50,527 nt of DNA from the NCBI RefSeq assembly GCF_001039005.1, contig NZ_LDWR01000065.1:1-50527 (forward strand). The letters are read 5' to 3'. This stretch comes from Burkholderia cepacia. GTDB taxonomy: Bacteria; Pseudomonadota; Gammaproteobacteria; Burkholderiales; Burkholderiaceae. Under the pieces are notes generated by a model that had not been told where the DNA came from, searched no databases, and worked only from the letters and a program-made list of their open reading frames with translations. Positions 1 through 8,791 of this stretch are shown piece by piece. How positions within the stretch are numbered: position 1 is the first letter of the stretch; each line of letters opens with the position of its first letter. A program made the position numbers and the translations under genes.

Positions 1-9
1 TTAACTGAA

Positions 10-39
10 CGGCATTAGGGCTCGTGCCGGGTTTTTTTA
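10..39 (+). terminator. Possible rho-independent terminator of an upstream gene
   Basis: A short stem (CGGCA at 10-14, TGCCG at 25-29) is followed by a run of seven T at 32-38. It would end transcription entering from the left edge. The stem is only 5 bp and the loop 10 nt, so this is weak. Nothing else recognisable lies in 1-62. Confidence 0.3.
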
Positions 40-62
40 TCCGGCCGCCGCTCGCCCGCCGC

Positions 63-686
63 CTACGCGAGCGCACCCAGTTCGCGCAGCCGCGCCTCGG
101 TCGCCGCCGCGCTCGTGTGATGAATGCCGTGCCAGCCGAGCGCCGTCGCGGCCGCCGCATTCTTCGCGTTGTCGTCGATGAACACGAGTTCGTGCGGCGC
201 GATACCCGGCAGGTGCGGGTCGATCCGCGCGTGCATCTCGCGGTAGATCGCCGGATCGGGTTTCACGAGCTTCACGCGGCCCGACACGACGATGTCCTTG
301 AAACGCCGCAGCACCGGAAAGTTTTCCCACGCATACGGAAACGTCTGCGCGGACCAGTTCGTCAGCCCGAACAGCGGCATCCCCTGCGCGTCGAGCCGGT
401 CGACGAGCGCGGCGCCTTCGTCGAGCACGCCGCCGATCATCTCGTGCCAGCGTACGTAGAACGCCCGGATCAGCGCCTCGTGCTCGGGAAACTTCGCGAC
501 GAGTTCGGCCGTGCCTTCCTCGATCGTCTGCCCGCCGTCCTGGCGGATCACCCAGTCCATCGCGCAGACGTGCGTGAGAAACCAGCGGCGCTCGGCGTCG
601 TCGGGAATCAGTTCCCGGTAAAGGTACTCGGGGCTCCAGTCGATCAGCACGCCGCCGAAATCGAACACCACGGCCTTGATCGTCAT
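63..686 (-). CDS. HAD-superfamily hydrolase
   Basis: This 207-residue protein is a cytoplasmic haloacid-dehalogenase-type phosphohydrolase. Motif I is FDFGGVLIDW near residues 8-17; the second acidic residue of the usual DxD is replaced by Gly, as in the GGV-type YihX/epoxide-hydrolase-like branch. Motif II is the LTNWS segment, the conserved Lys lies in KLVKPDPAIY, and motif III is FIDDNAKN. The ATG at 686 was chosen because it starts just before motif I and overlaps the stop of the upstream isochorismatase gene by four bases (ATGA), implying translational coupling. The substrate cannot be read from sequence; a sugar-phosphate or nucleotide phosphatase is the family default. Confidence 0.85.
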   Translation of the reverse strand: MTIKAVVFDFGGVLIDWSPEYLYRELIPDDAERRWFLTHVCAMDWVIRQDGGQTIEEGTAELVAKFPEHEALIRAFYVRWHEMIGGVLDEGAALVDRLDAQGMPLFGLTNWSAQTFPYAWENFPVLRRFKDIVVSGRVKLVKPDPAIYREMHARIDPHLPGIAPHELVFIDDNAKNAAAATALGWHGIHHTSAAATEARLRELGALA

Positions 687-1234
687 GCGAACTCCGTGGC
701 AAGCACGTCCGCGAGCGGACGCGGTGTCACCGCGTTGCCCGACAGTGAGTTGTTCTGCCAGACGAAGTGGTGGTGCGCGACGATCTGCGCGGCCGACAGG
801 TGCGCACGCTCGTTCGTCGTGTGCAGGTCGGACACGACGGTCGTCCGGTAGCCGAGCAGCGCCGCACGGCGCGCGGCCGAATCGACGCAGAACTCGGTCG
901 CATAACCGCAGATCAGCACCGATCGGATGCCGTGGCGCTCGAGCTGCGCCGCGAGCGGCGTATCGTGGAACGAGTCGCTCACCTGCTTGCGCACGCGCCA
1001 GTCGTCGCTCCCGACGACCAGCCCCGCATGCAGCTCCCAGCCCGACGTGCCGGGCACGATGTCGTCGTCCGCATCGCCGTCGTGCTGCACGAAGCATACG
1101 GGTGCGTTCGCCGCGCGCGCCGCCGCCGTCAACCGGTTGATGCCCGACACCACGTCGTCGAGCCGGTAAGCGGGCTGCGCCCGCTCCACCAGCCCGCGCT
1201 GCATGTCGACCACGATCACTGCGGTGTCCGCCAT
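683..1234 (-). CDS. Isochorismatase-family cysteine hydrolase
   Basis: This 183-residue protein has the cysteine-hydrolase fold. The catalytic Asp lies in the N-terminal VIVVDMQRGL segment, and the catalytic Cys in ICGYATEFCVDSAARRA near residue 120. Members cleave amides or vinyl ethers (nicotinamidase, isochorismatase, biuret-type substrates), and nothing here fixes the substrate. The ATG at 1234 gives a normal family length and places the first strand at the N terminus. The 3' end overlaps the HAD gene by four bases, so the two are probably one operon and may act on the same compound. Confidence 0.85.
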   Translation of the reverse strand: MADTAVIVVDMQRGLVERAQPAYRLDDVVSGINRLTAAARAANAPVCFVQHDGDADDDIVPGTSGWELHAGLVVGSDDWRVRKQVSDSFHDTPLAAQLERHGIRSVLICGYATEFCVDSAARRAALLGYRTTVVSDLHTTNERAHLSAAQIVAHHHFVWQNNSLSGNAVTPRPLADVLATEFA

Positions 1235-1289
1235 TTGTTGCCCTCGCTGTTGTTGTTCGGCCGTCGCCCGGCCGCTGAAGCGCGTTGCG

Positions 1290-3104
1290 TCAGATCGGCT
1301 GCGTGCGCGCGTCGAGCCACGCCCTGGCATCGCCGCTCAGATGCCGGCCGACGCGCTCGCGCACCGTCGCGTGATACGTGTTCAGCCACGCGCGCTCTTC
1401 GTCGTGCAGCATCTCGATCAGCACGCAGCGCGTGTCGATCGGGCACAGCGTCAGCGTCTCGAACGCGAGGAAATCGCCGAACTCGGTCTTCCCGGCCGCG
1501 CGGTTCACGACCAGGTTCTCGATCCGGATACCCCACTGGCCGGGACGGTACACGCCCGGCTCGATCGACGTGATCATGCCCTCTTCCATCGCCGTGTACG
1601 GCTCGGCCGGTGCGTAGTGCGAGATGACCTGCGGGCCCTCGTGCACGTTCAGGAAGTAGCCGACGCCATGCCCGGTGCCGTGGCCGTAGTCGAGCCCGGC
1701 CGACCACATCGGCGCGCGCGCGATCGCGTCGAGCATCGGCGAGCGGATGCCGCGCGGAAAGCGTGCGCGCGACAGCGCCATCATCGATTTCAGTACGATC
1801 GTGAAATCGCGCCGCTGCAGGTCGCTGACGGTACCGACCGGCACGACGCGCGTGATGTCGGTCGTACCCGTCGTGTACTGCCCGCCCGAATCGATCAGCA
1901 GCAGGCCGTCGCCGGCGATCGTCGCGTGCGACTCGGGCGTCGCGTGGTAGTGCGGCATCGCGCCGTTCGCGTTGAAGCCGGCGATCGTCGCGAAGCTCGG
2001 CGACACGTAACCGGGGCGCCGTGCGCGCGCGGCCGTGAGTTTCTGCTCGATCGTCAGCTCGGTGATCGTCTCGCGGTTCACCGCCTGTTCGAACCACGCG
2101 AAGAATTCCGCGAGCGCGGCGCCGTCGTGCTCCATCGTCACGCGCACGTGCTCGATCTCGGTGGACGTCTTGCGCGACTTCGCGAACGTCGACGGATTCA
2201 CGGCCTCGATGAGCTTCACGCCGGCCGGCACGGCCTCGAGCGTGCCGAACGTCACGCGGCGCGGGTCGACCAGCAGCGTCGCGCCGTCGGGCAGGGCCGC
2301 GAGCGACGCGCGCGCGGCGTCGTACGCACGAACGTCGACGCCGTCTTGCGCGAGCGACGCGGCCAGCGCCGGCGACACCTTGCCGCTGGCGACGAACAGC
2401 GTCGCGCGATCGGCGCCGATCATTGCGTGCGCAACGAACACCGGATTGAAGTTGACGTCGGCACCGCGCAGGTTGAACAGCCATGCGAGATCGTCGAGCG
2501 TCGACACGAAATGCCACTGCGCGCCCTGCGCGTGCATCGCGCGGCGCACTTCGGCCAGCTTGCTCGCGCGCGTCGTATCGGCCTGCGGCGCGGCGTGCTC
2601 GAACACCGCATCGCCGGGCAACCCCGGCCGCTCGGGCCAGATCGCGTCGAGCAGGTCGAGATCGGTGCGCAGCGCGATGCCGCGTGCGCTCAGCGCGGCC
2701 GTCAACCCGCGCGCGGCCGCGACGCCGAGCACGGCGCCGTCGACGCCGACCGTCGCGCCCGCCGCCACGTTCTGCGCGAGCCAGTCGACGTGCGGCGCGC
2801 TCTGCTGCCCGCCCGTCATCTTCATCAGCTGCACGCCCGTGCCGGCCAGTTCGGCGTCGGCCTGCACCCAGTAGCGGCTGTCGACCCACAGCCCCGCGAA
2901 ATCAGCGGTCACGACCAGCGTGCCGACCGAACCCGTGAAGCCGGACAGCCAGCGGCGGGCCTGCCAGCGCTCGGGCAGGTACTCGGACAGGTGGGGATCG
3001 GCGGACGGCACGAGATAGGCGGCCAGGCCCTCGCGGGCCATGGCGCCGCGCAGCAGCGCGAGGCGGGCCGGCACCGACGAGACTTCGGGGAGACGGGCAT
3101 TCAT
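1290..3104 (-). CDS. Long-form Xaa-Pro aminopeptidase (M24B)
   Basis: This 604-residue cytosolic metallopeptidase releases N-terminal residues preceding proline. It has the three-part layout of the eukaryote-like long AMPP form: two creatinase-like N-terminal domains and a C-terminal pita-bread catalytic domain. The metal ligands are visible in DSGGQYTTGTTDITR (two Asp), GTGHGVGYFLNVHEGP (His), SIEPGVY (Glu) and RIENLV (Glu). An ATG at 3122 is also possible, but the one at 3104 has AGGTGA at ideal spacing and was chosen. It ends 55 bp before the isochorismatase gene and follows the small membrane gene by 18 bp, so it may be the second gene of that unit. Confidence 0.9.
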   Translation of the reverse strand: MNARLPEVSSVPARLALLRGAMAREGLAAYLVPSADPHLSEYLPERWQARRWLSGFTGSVGTLVVTADFAGLWVDSRYWVQADAELAGTGVQLMKMTGGQQSAPHVDWLAQNVAAGATVGVDGAVLGVAAARGLTAALSARGIALRTDLDLLDAIWPERPGLPGDAVFEHAAPQADTTRASKLAEVRRAMHAQGAQWHFVSTLDDLAWLFNLRGADVNFNPVFVAHAMIGADRATLFVASGKVSPALAASLAQDGVDVRAYDAARASLAALPDGATLLVDPRRVTFGTLEAVPAGVKLIEAVNPSTFAKSRKTSTEIEHVRVTMEHDGAALAEFFAWFEQAVNRETITELTIEQKLTAARARRPGYVSPSFATIAGFNANGAMPHYHATPESHATIAGDGLLLIDSGGQYTTGTTDITRVVPVGTVSDLQRRDFTIVLKSMMALSRARFPRGIRSPMLDAIARAPMWSAGLDYGHGTGHGVGYFLNVHEGPQVISHYAPAEPYTAMEEGMITSIEPGVYRPGQWGIRIENLVVNRAAGKTEFGDFLAFETLTLCPIDTRCVLIEMLHDEERAWLNTYHATVRERVGRHLSGDARAWLDARTQPI

Positions 3105-3122
3105 GATTTCACCTGAGAGCAT

Positions 3123-3377
3123 TCAGCGACGGGCCGACAGTGCGACCGTCACGGCTACGGCGAGGAACGCGACGCCGGTGCAGACCGGCCATTCGAGCGT
3201 CTCGCCATCGTAAAACAGTCCCGAGAGATTGCCGGCCATTCGGGCGGCGGCCGCGCCCGCGATGCCGACGAGTACCGCGATCCACCATGCCGGCCGGCTC
3301 GTGCGCCGCATCGGATGCAGCCATCGGCCGAACAGCCCGACGGCCGCTCCCAGGACAAGGATTCCAAACCAGTTCAT
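3123..3377 (-). CDS. Small glycine-rich membrane protein, GlsB/YeaQ-like
   Basis: This 84-residue protein has three likely membrane segments: residues 2-20 (FGILVLGAAVGLFG), about 31-50 (AWWIAVLVGIAGAAAARMA) and about 63-80. The Gly spacing in the first two (GxxxGxxGRWLHP, GIAGA) resembles the GlsB/YeaQ/YmgE family of small stress-associated inner-membrane proteins, but the match is partial. The ATG at 3377 has GAAGG upstream; an extension to 3410 would add a very basic stretch and lacks a better ribosome site. It lies 18 bp upstream of the aminopeptidase gene on the same strand. Confidence 0.65.
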   Translation of the reverse strand: MNWFGILVLGAAVGLFGRWLHPMRRTSRPAWWIAVLVGIAGAAAARMAGNLSGLFYDGETLEWPVCTGVAFLAVAVTVALSARR

Positions 3378-3548
3378 TCGACGCCTTCGATAAATTCGGA
3401 TTCGTCCCATAGGCGTGAACGTTGCCAGCGGCTAGCATCGATTCATCCATCGAACCCGAGACCAGCCGGGTGCCGCCAACATTCGAGTGTAGGGGCCGAC
3501 TCGACGTTATGGCAAGCGCGCACCGGCTGCCGTAATGAAGAAATTCTC

Positions 3549-4310
3549 ATGCGAATCGCTCTGATCGATCCGGAGGCGCGTCATGCCGCACTCCTGAATC
3601 GCCTGCTCTTTGCAGGCGGTCACGTGTGCCACGCGTTTTCGTCCAGTACGGCGTTCTTCGAATGGCTCGCCACCGACACCTGCGACATGCTGATCACCGG
3701 CAACTGGGCCGGCGACCAGCCGGCCGAGGAAGTCATTCCGCGCGCGCAGACGATCCTGCCCGGGCTGCCGGCCATCGCCGTGATGCAATTGCCGCGCGAA
3801 AGCGAAATCGTATCGTGCCTGCACGCGGGGGCCGACGATTGCCTCGTTCGCCCCGTGAGCGGGCCCGAGCTGCTCGCGCGCGTCAACGCGCTGAGCCGGC
3901 GCGCGGGCGTGCGCCGGCCGCCGACCCGCTCGCGCGAAATGTATGGGGAATACGCGTTCGACGCCACGCACGGCCTCGTGCGCTTCGGCGAAGCAATCGT
4001 TTCACTCACGCCCAAGGAGTTCCGCTTCGCGCAGCTGCTGTTCGCGAACCTGTCGCGGCCCGTGTCGCGCGCCCATATCCTCGAAACGGTGTGGGCATGC
4101 CGCCGCGACATGAAGTCGCGCACGCTCGATACGCACGCATCCCGGCTGCGCAGCAAGTTGCGGTTGCTTCCGGAGCGCGGCTACCGGCTGCTGCCGCTCT
4201 ACGGCTACGGTTATCAGCTCGATCGCGTGCCGATCGAACCCCCAAATTCTCGCCCCCGCCACGCTGATGCCCGGTATGCATCGAGTGAGGAAATCGCTGA
4301 AACGCTATAA
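3549..4310 (+). CDS. Atypical OmpR-type response regulator
   Basis: This 253-residue protein has an N-terminal receiver-like domain (1-118) and a C-terminal winged-helix DNA-binding domain (about 135-235; LTPKEFRFAQLLFANLSRPVSR and RTLDTHASRLRSKL match the trans_reg_C fold). The receiver is degenerate. The position of the phospho-acceptor Asp, five residues after the conserved Asp of CDMLITG, is Gly; the acidic pair is reduced to IDPE; the conserved Lys of the KP motif is Arg (CLVRPV). It probably works without canonical phosphorylation. No histidine kinase is adjacent. The ATG at 3549 begins exactly at the first receiver strand; an upstream in-frame extension has no domain. The stop overlaps the -10 hexamer of hemA. 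Confidence 0.8.
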   Translation: MRIALIDPEARHAALLNRLLFAGGHVCHAFSSSTAFFEWLATDTCDMLITGNWAGDQPAEEVIPRAQTILPGLPAIAVMQLPRESEIVSCLHAGADDCLVRPVSGPELLARVNALSRRAGVRRPPTRSREMYGEYAFDATHGLVRFGEAIVSLTPKEFRFAQLLFANLSRPVSRAHILETVWACRRDMKSRTLDTHASRLRSKLRLLPERGYRLLPLYGYGYQLDRVPIEPPNSRPRHADARYASSEEIAETL

Positions 4311-4311
4311 T
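4306..4311 (+). promoter_or_regulatory. -10 element of the hemA promoter
   Basis: A perfect TATAAT overlaps the stop of the regulator gene, 26 nt before the hemA start. No good -35 box is seen at 16-18 bp. Transcription from here would give a leader of about 19 nt. A GGGCTA/TAGCCC hairpin (4315-4331) sits in that leader and no Shine-Dalgarno sequence is visible. Confidence 0.45.
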
Positions 4312-4336
4312 ATGGGGCTAAACGATAGCCCTCGAT

Positions 4337-5635
4337 ATGCAACTCCTCACGATCGGAATCAATCACCACACTGCGCCTGTCGCCCTGCGCGAACGCGTGG
4401 CGTTTCCGCTCGAGCAGATCAAGCCGGCTCTCGTCACATTCAAGAACGTATTTCTCGGCCCCCAGGCACCCAATACGCCCGAAGCGGCGATCCTCTCCAC
4501 CTGCAACCGCACCGAACTGTATTGCGCGACCGATGATCGCGCGGCACGCGAGGGCGCGATCCGCTGGCTGTCGGAGTATCACCGGATTCCGGTCGACGAA
4601 CTCGCCCCGCACGTCTATGCGCTGCCGCAGTCGGAAGCGGTTCGGCACGCGTTCCGCGTCGCATCCGGCCTCGATTCGATGGTGCTCGGCGAAACCCAGA
4701 TTCTGGGCCAGATGAAGGATGCGGTCCGCACCGCGACGGAAGCCGGCGCGCTCGGCACCTATCTGAACCAGTTGTTCCAGCGCACGTTCGCGGTGGCGAA
4801 GGAAGTGCGCGGCACGACCGAGATCGGCACGCAGTCGGTGTCGATGGCCGCCGCCGCGGTGCGCCTCGCGCAGCGGATCTTCGAAAAGGTGTCCGATCAG
4901 CGCGTGCTGTTCATCGGCGCCGGCGAAATGATCGAGCTGTGCGCGACGCACTTTGCCGCGCAGGGCCCGCGCGAACTCGTCGTCGCGAACCGCACGGCCG
5001 AACGCGGCCAGCGCCTCGCGGAACGCTTCAACGGCCGCGCGATGCCGCTCGCGGATCTGCCGGCCCGCATTCAGGAATTCGACATCATCGTGTCGTGCAC
5101 GGCGTCGACGCTGCCGATCATCGGCCTCGGCGCGGTCGAGCGCGCGGTGAAGGCGCGCCGCCATCGGCCGATCTTCATGGTCGACCTGGCGGTGCCGCGC
5201 GACATCGAGCCCGAAGTCGGCAAGCTGAAGGACGTATTCCTCTACACCGTCGACGATCTCGGCGCGATCGTGCGCGAAGGCAACGCATCGCGCCAGGCCG
5301 CGGTCGCGCAGGCCGAGTCGATCATCGAGACGCGCGTGCAGAATTTCATGCAATGGCTCGACACGCGCAGCGTCGTGCCGGTGATCCGTCACATGCATAC
5401 GCAGGCCGACGCGCTGCGCCGCGCCGAAGTCGACAAGGCGCAGAAGCTGCTCGCGCGCGGCGACGATCCGGCCGCCGTGCTCGAAGCGCTGTCGCAGGCG
5501 CTGACCAACAAGCTGATCCACGGCCCGACGAGCGCGCTCAACCGCGTGAACGGCGCCGATCGCGATTCGCTGATCGACCTGATGCGCGGCTTCTACCAGC
5601 ACGCACCGCGCTCGAACGACCAATCCGGCCACTAG
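4337..5635 (+). CDS. hemA: Glutamyl-tRNA reductase
   Basis: This 432-residue cytosolic enzyme reduces glutamyl-tRNA(Glu) with NADPH to glutamate-1-semialdehyde, the first committed step of C5 haem synthesis. The N-terminal catalytic domain starts GINHHTAPV and carries the catalytic Cys56 in STCNRTELYC. The SGLDSMVLGETQILGQ block, the NADPH motif VLFIGAGEMIE and the C-terminal helical dimerisation domain all follow, giving full family length. It heads a same-strand run hemA-prfA-prmC, an order common in proteobacteria, with 81 bp to prfA. No Shine-Dalgarno sequence precedes the ATG, which is uncommon for a housekeeping gene. Confidence 0.97.
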   Translation: MQLLTIGINHHTAPVALRERVAFPLEQIKPALVTFKNVFLGPQAPNTPEAAILSTCNRTELYCATDDRAAREGAIRWLSEYHRIPVDELAPHVYALPQSEAVRHAFRVASGLDSMVLGETQILGQMKDAVRTATEAGALGTYLNQLFQRTFAVAKEVRGTTEIGTQSVSMAAAAVRLAQRIFEKVSDQRVLFIGAGEMIELCATHFAAQGPRELVVANRTAERGQRLAERFNGRAMPLADLPARIQEFDIIVSCTASTLPIIGLGAVERAVKARRHRPIFMVDLAVPRDIEPEVGKLKDVFLYTVDDLGAIVREGNASRQAAVAQAESIIETRVQNFMQWLDTRSVVPVIRHMHTQADALRRAEVDKAQKLLARGDDPAAVLEALSQALTNKLIHGPTSALNRVNGADRDSLIDLMRGFYQHAPRSNDQSGH

Positions 5636-5716
5636 CGCCGGCCAGTCGCCCTGCCGCCGGCCGCGAGCCGGCCTATCCTTTCCGAATACCCTTGCCCGGG
5701 AGCGTCGCTCCACACC

Positions 5717-6799
5717 ATGAAGACGAGCATGCAACGCAAGCTCGACCAGCTGTCCACACGGCTGGCCGAACTGAACGACCTGCTGAGCCGCGAAAACGTC
5801 ACGGCCGATCTCGACCAGTACCGCAAGCTGACCCGCGAACATGCGGAACTCGGTCCGGTCGTCGAGCAGTACGCGCTGTGGCGCCAGTCGCGCAACGACG
5901 AGACGGCCGCGCAGGAACTGCTCACCGATCAGTCGATGCGCGATTTCGCCGAGGACGAGATCCGCAGCGCACGCGAAAGCATGACCCGCCTCGAGGTCGA
6001 GTTGCAGAAGATGCTGCTGCCGAAGGATCCGAACGACGACCGCAACATCTTCCTCGAAATCCGCGCGGGCACGGGCGGTGACGAATCGGCGCTGTTCGCG
6101 GGTGACCTGCTGCGCATGTACCTGCGCTTCGCGGAACGCCGGCGCTGGCAGGTCGAAATGATGTCGGAGAGCGCATCGGATCTCGGCGGCTACAAGGAAG
6201 TGATCGTGCGGATCGCGGGCCAGGGTGCGTATTCGCGCCTGAAGTTCGAATCGGGCGGCCATCGCGTGCAGCGCGTGCCGGCGACCGAGACGCAGGGGCG
6301 CATCCATACGTCCGCCTGCACGGTCGCCGTGATGCCGGAAGCCGATGAAATCGGCGAGGTCGAGATCAACCCGGCCGACCTGCGGATCGACACGTTCCGC
6401 GCGTCCGGCGCGGGCGGCCAGCACATCAACAAGACCGATTCGGCGGTGCGCGTCACGCACATCCCGACCGGGATCGTCGTCGAATGCCAGGACGACCGTT
6501 CACAGCACAAGAACAAGGATCGCGCGCTGAAGGTGCTCGCCGCGCGCATCAAGGACAAGCAGTATCACGAGCAGCACGCGAAGGAAGCCGCGACGCGCAA
6601 GAGCCTGATCGGCTCCGGCGACCGCTCGGAGCGGATCCGCACGTACAACTTCCCGCAGGGCCGGATGACCGACCACCGGATCAACCTGACGCTGTACCGG
6701 CTCGAGGCGATCATGGACGGCGATCTCGACGAACTGATCGGTGTGCTCGTCACCGAGCACCAGGCCGAACTGCTCGCGTCGCTCGGCGAAGCCGACTGA
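5717..6799 (+). CDS. prfA: Peptide chain release factor 1
   Basis: This 360-residue class I release factor reads UAA and UAG and triggers peptidyl-tRNA hydrolysis. The codon-recognition PxT motif is RVPATETQGR and the catalytic GGQ is at residues 233-235 in SGAGGQHINKTDSAVR. Full length compared with E. coli RF1 (360). The Gln of GGQ is the methylation target of PrmC, encoded 7 bp downstream, so the pair is co-expressed. The start at 5717 has a GGGAG about 15 nt upstream, a rather distant ribosome site; the in-frame Met at residue 5 is the alternative. Confidence 0.97.
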   Translation: MKTSMQRKLDQLSTRLAELNDLLSRENVTADLDQYRKLTREHAELGPVVEQYALWRQSRNDETAAQELLTDQSMRDFAEDEIRSARESMTRLEVELQKMLLPKDPNDDRNIFLEIRAGTGGDESALFAGDLLRMYLRFAERRRWQVEMMSESASDLGGYKEVIVRIAGQGAYSRLKFESGGHRVQRVPATETQGRIHTSACTVAVMPEADEIGEVEINPADLRIDTFRASGAGGQHINKTDSAVRVTHIPTGIVVECQDDRSQHKNKDRALKVLAARIKDKQYHEQHAKEAATRKSLIGSGDRSERIRTYNFPQGRMTDHRINLTLYRLEAIMDGDLDELIGVLVTEHQAELLASLGEAD

Positions 6800-6806
6800 G
6801 GCCGCG

Positions 6807-7649
6807 ATGCCCGACACCACCGCCGACGAACTGCTGCGCGCGTCGCCGCTCGACGCGGTCGATGCGCGTGTGCTGCTCGCGCACGCGCTCGGCTGGACCC
6901 GCACGCAGCTGATTACGCGCGGCGACACGCCGCTCGACGCGGCCGCGGTCGAACGCTACCGTGCGCTCGAAGCGCGCCGCGTGGCCGGCGAGCCCGTCGC
7001 GCAGCTCGTCGGAATGCGCGAATTCTTCGGCCGGCCGTTCGACGTGACGCCCGACGTACTGATCCCGCGCCCCGAAACCGAACTGCTCGTCGATGCCGCG
7101 CTCGATGCGATCGACGGGCTGCCGCAACCGGCCGTGCTCGATCTCGGCACCGGCAGCGGCGCGATCGCCGTGTCGATCGCCGCCGAGCGTCCCGATGCAC
7201 GCGTGTGGGCGCTCGACCGTTCGCCGGCCGCGCTCGCGGTCGCGCAACGCAACGCGGACAAGCTGCTCGACGCGCACCGCCCCGGCGGCCCGCTGCACTG
7301 GCTGCAGAGCGACTGGTACGCGGCGCTCGACCCGGCGCTCGCATTCGACACGATCGTCAGCAACCCGCCGTACATCGCGCAGCACGATCCGCACCTCGCG
7401 CAGGGCGACCTGCGTTTCGAGCCGCGCGGCGCGCTCACCGACGATGCCGACGGCCTCAGCGCGATCCGCGCGATCGTCGCGGGCGCCGGCACCTATCTGA
7501 AACCGGGCGGCACGCTCTGGATCGAGCACGGTTACGACCAGGCCGAAGCCGTACGCGCGGTGCTCGTCTCACACGGCTTCGTCGCGGTCGAATCGCTTGC
7601 CGATCTGGCCGCGATCGAACGCACGACCGGCGGCCGCCTGCCGGGCTGA
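6807..7649 (+). CDS. prmC: Release-factor glutamine N5-methyltransferase
   Basis: This 280-residue SAM-dependent enzyme methylates the GGQ glutamine of RF1 and RF2. The SAM-binding motif is VLDLGTGSGAIAVSIA (D112), and the substrate-binding NPPY motif is at 186-189 (SNPPYIAQHDPHL). The helical N-terminal domain (about 1-85) is typical. The ATG at 6807 lies 7 bp after the prfA stop and overlaps nothing; upstream in-frame starts inside prfA give a nonsense extension. Confidence 0.95.
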   Translation: MPDTTADELLRASPLDAVDARVLLAHALGWTRTQLITRGDTPLDAAAVERYRALEARRVAGEPVAQLVGMREFFGRPFDVTPDVLIPRPETELLVDAALDAIDGLPQPAVLDLGTGSGAIAVSIAAERPDARVWALDRSPAALAVAQRNADKLLDAHRPGGPLHWLQSDWYAALDPALAFDTIVSNPPYIAQHDPHLAQGDLRFEPRGALTDDADGLSAIRAIVAGAGTYLKPGGTLWIEHGYDQAEAVRAVLVSHGFVAVESLADLAAIERTTGGRLPG

Positions 7650-7718
7650 TGCCCGGCCCGCCCGGTTGAAATCCGCTATCATTTCGATCTAACGCCCCGC
7701 AAACACGCAAGGTCAGTC

Positions 7719-8030
7719 ATGGACACCCAACAACGTATCAAGCAAATCGTCGACGAAAACCAGGTCGTGCTCTTCATGAAGGGCAACGCGCAATTCCCGA
7801 TGTGCGGCTTCTCGGGCCGCGCAGTGCAGGTGCTGAAGGCCTGCGGCGTCGACCAGTTCAAGACGGTCAACGTGCTCGAGGACGACGAAATCCGCCAGGG
7901 CATCAAGGAATTCTCGAACTGGCCGACCATCCCGCAGCTCTACGTGAAGGGCGAATTCGTCGGCGGCTCGGACATCATGATGGAGATGTACCAGTCGGGC
8001 GAACTGCAGCAACTGTTCGCCGCCGCGTAA
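7719..8030 (+). CDS. grxD: Monothiol glutaredoxin, Grx4 type
   Basis: This 103-residue thioredoxin-fold protein carries the monothiol active site CGFS starting at Cys29 (KGNAQFPMCGFSG). It also has the WPTIPQLY cis-Pro segment and the GGSDI glutathione-binding motif. Such proteins bind a [2Fe-2S] cluster as a glutathione-ligated dimer and pass it to iron-sulfur targets or pair with BolA proteins. AAGG lies upstream of the ATG. It follows prmC by 69 bp and precedes ubiX by 13 bp, so it is probably co-transcribed with ubiX, though the pathways differ. Confidence 0.95.
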   Translation: MDTQQRIKQIVDENQVVLFMKGNAQFPMCGFSGRAVQVLKACGVDQFKTVNVLEDDEIRQGIKEFSNWPTIPQLYVKGEFVGGSDIMMEMYQSGELQQLFAAA

Positions 8031-8043
8031 CGCTCCCCGTTCG

Positions 8044-8640
8044 ATGGCATCTCCCAGCGCGCCGCCACGCCGGCTGATCGTCGCGATCACCGGCGCCACC
8101 GGCGCGATCTACGGCGTGCGGCTGCTCGATCTGCTGCGCGCCGCCGGCGGCGTCGAAACGCACCTGCTGATTTCGAACGCCGGCTGGCTCAACATCCAGC
8201 ACGAACTGAAGCTGTCGAAGGCCGATGTCGAAAGCCGTGCGGACGTCGTGCATTCGGTGCGCGACGTCGGCGCGACGATCGCATCGGGATCGTTCGCGAC
8301 CGACGGGATGGTGATCGCGCCATGCTCGATGAAGACGCTCGCGAGCGTCGCGCACGGGCTGTCCGACAACCTGATCACGCGCGCGGCCGACGTCACGTTG
8401 AAGGAACGCCGCCGTCTCGTGCTGATGGTGCGAGAAACGCCGTTCAACCTCGCGCATCTGCGCAACATGACCGCCGTCACCGAAATGGGCGGCATCGTCT
8501 TTCCGCCGTTGCCCGCGTTCTACGCGATGCCGAAGACGATCGAGGAACTCGTCGACCAGACCGTCACGCGCGTGCTCGACCTCTTCGCGCTCAGCGCACC
8601 GTTGACCACGCCGTGGGCCGGTATCCGGCACGCGCAATAA
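8044..8640 (+). CDS. ubiX: Flavin prenyltransferase UbiX
   Basis: This 198-residue enzyme joins a dimethylallyl group to reduced FMN, making the prenylated cofactor used by the UbiD decarboxylase in ubiquinone synthesis. Diagnostic segments are the N-terminal ITGATGAIYGVRLLDLL, the FATDGMVIAPCSMKTLASVAHG block and the RRLVLMVRETPFNLAHLRNM block. The length matches the family. It follows grxD by 13 bp. A UbiD gene is not in the window. Confidence 0.95.
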   Translation: MASPSAPPRRLIVAITGATGAIYGVRLLDLLRAAGGVETHLLISNAGWLNIQHELKLSKADVESRADVVHSVRDVGATIASGSFATDGMVIAPCSMKTLASVAHGLSDNLITRAADVTLKERRRLVLMVRETPFNLAHLRNMTAVTEMGGIVFPPLPAFYAMPKTIEELVDQTVTRVLDLFALSAPLTTPWAGIRHAQ

Positions 8641-8791
8641 GCGGCCTGTCGCAGCCCGTTCTTCGCGCATCTTCGCCGATTCCTCCGGCAATTCATTCGA
8701 ATTCACGCCTACGGACGCCTGCCCGCATCGGTGCGCGTCGCAGCGCCTCGATTATCAACAAATAAGCGTTAATCAAATTCCACGGCGTGGA

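Noticed and set aside
1203..3116. 637-residue plus-strand frame
   Set aside because: Antisense shadow of the Xaa-Pro aminopeptidase gene; Arg/His/Asp-rich with no domain, as expected in high-GC DNA.
4214..6460. 748-residue minus-strand frame
   Set aside because: Lies opposite hemA and prfA, both unmistakable; its composition is that of a codon-position shadow.
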